A stretch of DNA of 64,000 nucleotides, taken from Paraburkholderia agricolaris (GTDB lineage Bacteria; Pseudomonadota; Gammaproteobacteria; Burkholderiales; Burkholderiaceae). Positions 63,693 through 64,000 of the stretch are shown piece after piece. Numbering within the stretch: the stretch's first letter is position 1; each line of letters begins with the position of its first letter. The notes under the pieces were generated by a model. The model was given only the letters and a program-made list of their open reading frames with translations. It was not told where the DNA came from and ran no database searches. The DNA lies in the NCBI RefSeq assembly GCF_009455635.1, contig NZ_QPER01000002.1, forward strand, positions 1,922,001 to 1,986,000. The letters run 5' to 3'. Made by a program: the position numbers and the translations under genes.

Positions 63693-64000
63693 TCATTGCG
63701 GCGCGGGCGCCGCCCGATATCCGCGCCGGCCGATAGCCAGAGCGAGCATGGCCGACACCGCGAGACTCGCTGCCACGACATAGAGTCCGGCCGCATATCC
63801 TCCTGTCACGCTCTTCAGCCAGCCGATCGCGAACGGCCCGACGAAACCGCCGAGGTTGCCGATCGAATTGATCATGGCGATACCGGCCGCCGCGCCGGCG
63901 CCCGAGAGAAAGGTACTCGGCATGGCCCACAACGGCGCCTTGGCCGCACTAATGCCCACGTTCACGACGATCAGCGCAAGTACCACCGCGACGACGGTGT
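63693..64000 (-). CDS. MFS transporter, ACS type, C-terminal part (cut by window edge)
   Basis: The last 102 residues of a longer protein whose N-terminal part lies beyond the window. MPSTFLSGAGAAAGIAMINSIGNLGGFVGPFAIGWLKSVTGG (in parts) is the span 9-11 region of the anion:cation symporter family (phthalate, galactonate and tartrate porters). Three hydrophobic segments are visible. The substrate is unknown. It points to the choV unit, with about 700 bp of apparently non-coding DNA between. Confidence 0.85.
   Translation of the reverse strand, partial: TVVAVVLALIVVNVGISAAKAPLWAMPSTFLSGAGAAAGIAMINSIGNLGGFVGPFAIGWLKSVTGGYAAGLYVVAASLAVSAMLALAIGRRGYRAAPAPQ

Overview
The window is a GC-rich (roughly 60 to 65 percent by eye), densely coding stretch typical of a betaproteobacterium. 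Two Burkholderia-type 16-strand porins, many LysR regulators, MHS and ACS family transporters and a betIBA plus gbcAB/dgcAB/soxBDAG gene set all point to the Burkholderiaceae. Paraburkholderia is my best guess, most likely a secondary chromosome, but I cannot prove the species from the sequence. No rRNA, tRNA, CRISPR, prophage or insertion sequence was seen.

Left third (1 to about 23.6 kb), accessory uptake and regulation: a LysR regulator and a porin linked by a duplicated 42-bp operator-like element; an MHS-family transporter with a DUF2817 peptidase-like gene, divergent from a LysR gene; an amino-acid ABC transporter with a gamma-glutamyltransferase and a GntR/FCD regulator; a GNAT acetyltransferase; a ketopantoate-reductase-like gene; YbjQ and MarR genes divergent from a TetX-like flavin monooxygenase, sharing a near-consensus promoter that contains two operators; a cation/proton antiporter; a cupin; two single-Cache chemoreceptors flanking an MFS transporter; and a second porin.

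Right two thirds (23.8 to 62.8 kb) is an almost complete route from choline-O-sulfate to pyruvate. Uptake: choVW with choX, plus two orphan periplasmic binding proteins. Choline-O-sulfate to choline: betC. Choline to glycine betaine: betIBA, with a clear BetI-type operator. Glycine betaine to dimethylglycine: gbcAB. Dimethylglycine to sarcosine: dgcAB with a dedicated ETF pair. Sarcosine to glycine: soxBDAG. Glycine to serine: glyA. Serine to pyruvate: sdaA. Released one-carbon units are handled by fdhA (formaldehyde) and purU (formyl-THF). One ten-gene leftward operon, glyA-dipeptidase-DUF5943-dgcA-dgcB-etfA-etfB-gbcA-gbcB-binding protein, ends at an intrinsic terminator at 29211-29240. A second leftward operon is sdaA-soxB-soxD-soxA-soxG plus a small unknown gene. 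The third is choV-choW-AraC regulator-choX. Three GlxA-type (GATase1-AraC) regulators of the GbdR/SouR kind sit beside these units. A two-gene toxin-antitoxin module with a probably leaderless toxin lies inside the island.

The most unusual unexplained structure is an array of four 49-bp tandem repeats at 62782-62977, directly upstream of choV. Every unit folds into a long hairpin, and the units differ by compensatory base changes. The right end holds about 700 bp without a convincing gene, then the C-terminal part of an ACS-type MFS transporter cut by the window edge.
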